Below, one piece after another: positions 63,177-64,000 of a stretch of DNA of 64,000 nucleotides (position 1 is its first letter; each line of letters starts with the position of its first letter). Source of the stretch: Blastocystis hominis (lineage: Eukaryota > Sar > Bigyra > Opalinata > Blastocystidae). Under the pieces are notes generated by a model that was not told the origin of the DNA, searched no databases, and was given only the letters and a program-made list of their open reading frames with translations. The DNA is taken from contig NW_013171866.1 of NCBI RefSeq assembly GCF_000151665.1, forward strand, positions 372,001-436,000, read 5' to 3'. A program made the translations under genes and the position numbers.

Positions 63177-64000
63177 AACCATGATCATCATGGTACTACT
63201 GGTCGTGTGGAATTTGTCCTTTCTACTTCATTATATTATTCTTACGCGATGGAGAGTTGTCACCTCCAAACGGAGACTGTGTTCAATTTAGGGGAATTGA
63301 ATGATGGAGTTCACGAAGACGGCTTGTGTCTCACCGTTATTCCGTCGATACCCTCATTCGGAATGCTAAATGAAAAGATTGATTCTTTTATTCCTCAGGT
63401 TCAAAGTTTTGTTTCAATTGCGCTGCCTGAAATGTACAATGACATCATGGTTTCAGACTCTCTGTGTCAAAAGAGTAACCAGGATTGTCTATGTACCGAG
63501 CCGAGTTGTTTGAATTCCGTCGAATCCATCTCATCTTCCTGGTACTTGTGTTCAATGGCTCTGATGATAGCGATAAGTCCGTTTCAACGAGTAGAAGTGA
63601 AAGTTCGGTACAACAGCAAAGATCTCAACGCAGTAGTAAGGATCTGGGCAGTTGTTCCACTGTAGTTCGCCACAGTATTTCTGAGAAAAAACGTGTTGTT
63701 CGATTCAATACATGCGTTGACGCCTTTGTTTCCATGCTATCAGTAATCTTGTTGCCTTTCTTTCTCATCATAGGATAATGGAGTTTCAGTTCGAAGGAAC
63801 AAGTTGTCCGTTCTCCTGGAAACTGTGAAGCTTCTTCGAAAGATCCAGTCTGAAGTCAATTTTTTGCGCTCTCTAGAAAAGAAAGAAAAGGAGAAACGGA
63901 GAACTTTTGCTCCGCGACCATCTCTTTCGTTTCGCTCGTTACCAGAACACCAACAATTTCAGTCTTTTTACCATTCGCTACCCGGGAGTGTAGTCATCAT
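63177..64000 (+). CDS. Unknown gene, 5' end unclear, running off the right edge
   Basis: Not recognised. The first clear exon reads RNHDHHGTTGRVEFVLSTSL, YYSYAMESCHLQTETVFNLG, ELNDGVHEDGLCLTVIPSIP and further. After an intron near 63540, GSDDSDKSVSTSRSESSVQQ and SISEKKRVVRFNTC follow. After another intron ending at about 63777, RNKLSVLLETVKLLRKIQSE and KKEKEKRRTFAPRPS follow. The first exon and start were not found; ATG at 63140 does not join in frame. The LLRKIQSEV helix recalls CLLREIQSEIV in the gene at 45976, which may be chance. Confidence 0.5.

Overview
The window is nuclear DNA of a compact protist genome, almost certainly Blastocystis (Stramenopiles). Three things seen directly support this. 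(1) Nearly every gene is cut by tiny GT–AG introns of about 28–37 nt, very often exactly 30 or 31 nt. (2) The 8-mer TGTTTGTT sits just past the 3' end of most genes on the coding strand. (3) Several genes have no genomic stop codon before that 8-mer, so the stop must be made by adding the poly(A) tail to a final T (T+AA). Short introns, the TGTTTGTT element and polyadenylation-made stops are established for Blastocystis.

Layout. 1–16.5 kb: SDA1, a secreted PDI/ERp29-like protein, an MRM2-type rRNA methyltransferase, EBP2, NOC2, an RBM39/CAPER splicing factor, a mercaptopyruvate/thiosulfate sulfurtransferase, GET3, a MOB protein, an acidic membrane protein, MIC19 and a Pro-rich unknown. 16.5–29.8 kb: prefoldin 5, a long coiled-coil protein, an ArfGAP with tandem repeats, RPS21 (eS21), a mitochondrial uS5 with a very long N-terminal part, V-ATPase subunit d and a NEK-like kinase. 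29.9–48.8 kb: a TTC4/CNS1-like TPR protein with a C-terminal MYND finger, a CELF-like RRM protein, a SHAQKYF MYB factor, a probable selenoprotein thioredoxin reductase, Pelota, PRPP synthetase, uL6 (RPL9), a P4-ATPase flippase, ZNHIT1, an unknown and an acyl-CoA-binding protein. 48.8–56.1 kb is an AT-rich, gene-poor island with one secreted protein: a papain-like fold without its catalytic residues, followed by exon-duplicated leucine-rich repeats. 56.1–64 kb: a PP2A B56 subunit, a methyltransferase-like protein, a second long coiled-coil protein, an STN1-like OB-fold protein, and an unknown gene running off the right edge.

The gene set is housekeeping: ribosome biogenesis (SDA1, EBP2, NOC2, uL6, eS21), organelle translation and membrane shape (MRM2, uS5m, MIC19), ER/Golgi trafficking and folding (PDI, GET3, ArfGAP, prefoldin, TTC4, V-ATPase d, flippase), and signalling (MOB, NEK, B56). 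There is no operon logic. Neighbours are tens of bases apart, and two convergent pairs share one palindromic 3' element.

The most notable observations are the fixed register T-N4-TGTTTGTT at gene ends, two perfect palindromes acting as bidirectional 3'-end signals, an intron with U12-like AT–AG ends in ZNHIT1, a GC–AG intron in the MYB gene, and a Cys-Sec-Gly end in thioredoxin reductase. No mobile elements, viral fossils, CRISPR arrays, rRNA or tRNA genes were recognised. Exon joins were worked out by hand from reading frame, splice sites and family similarity; those marked provisional could be wrong.
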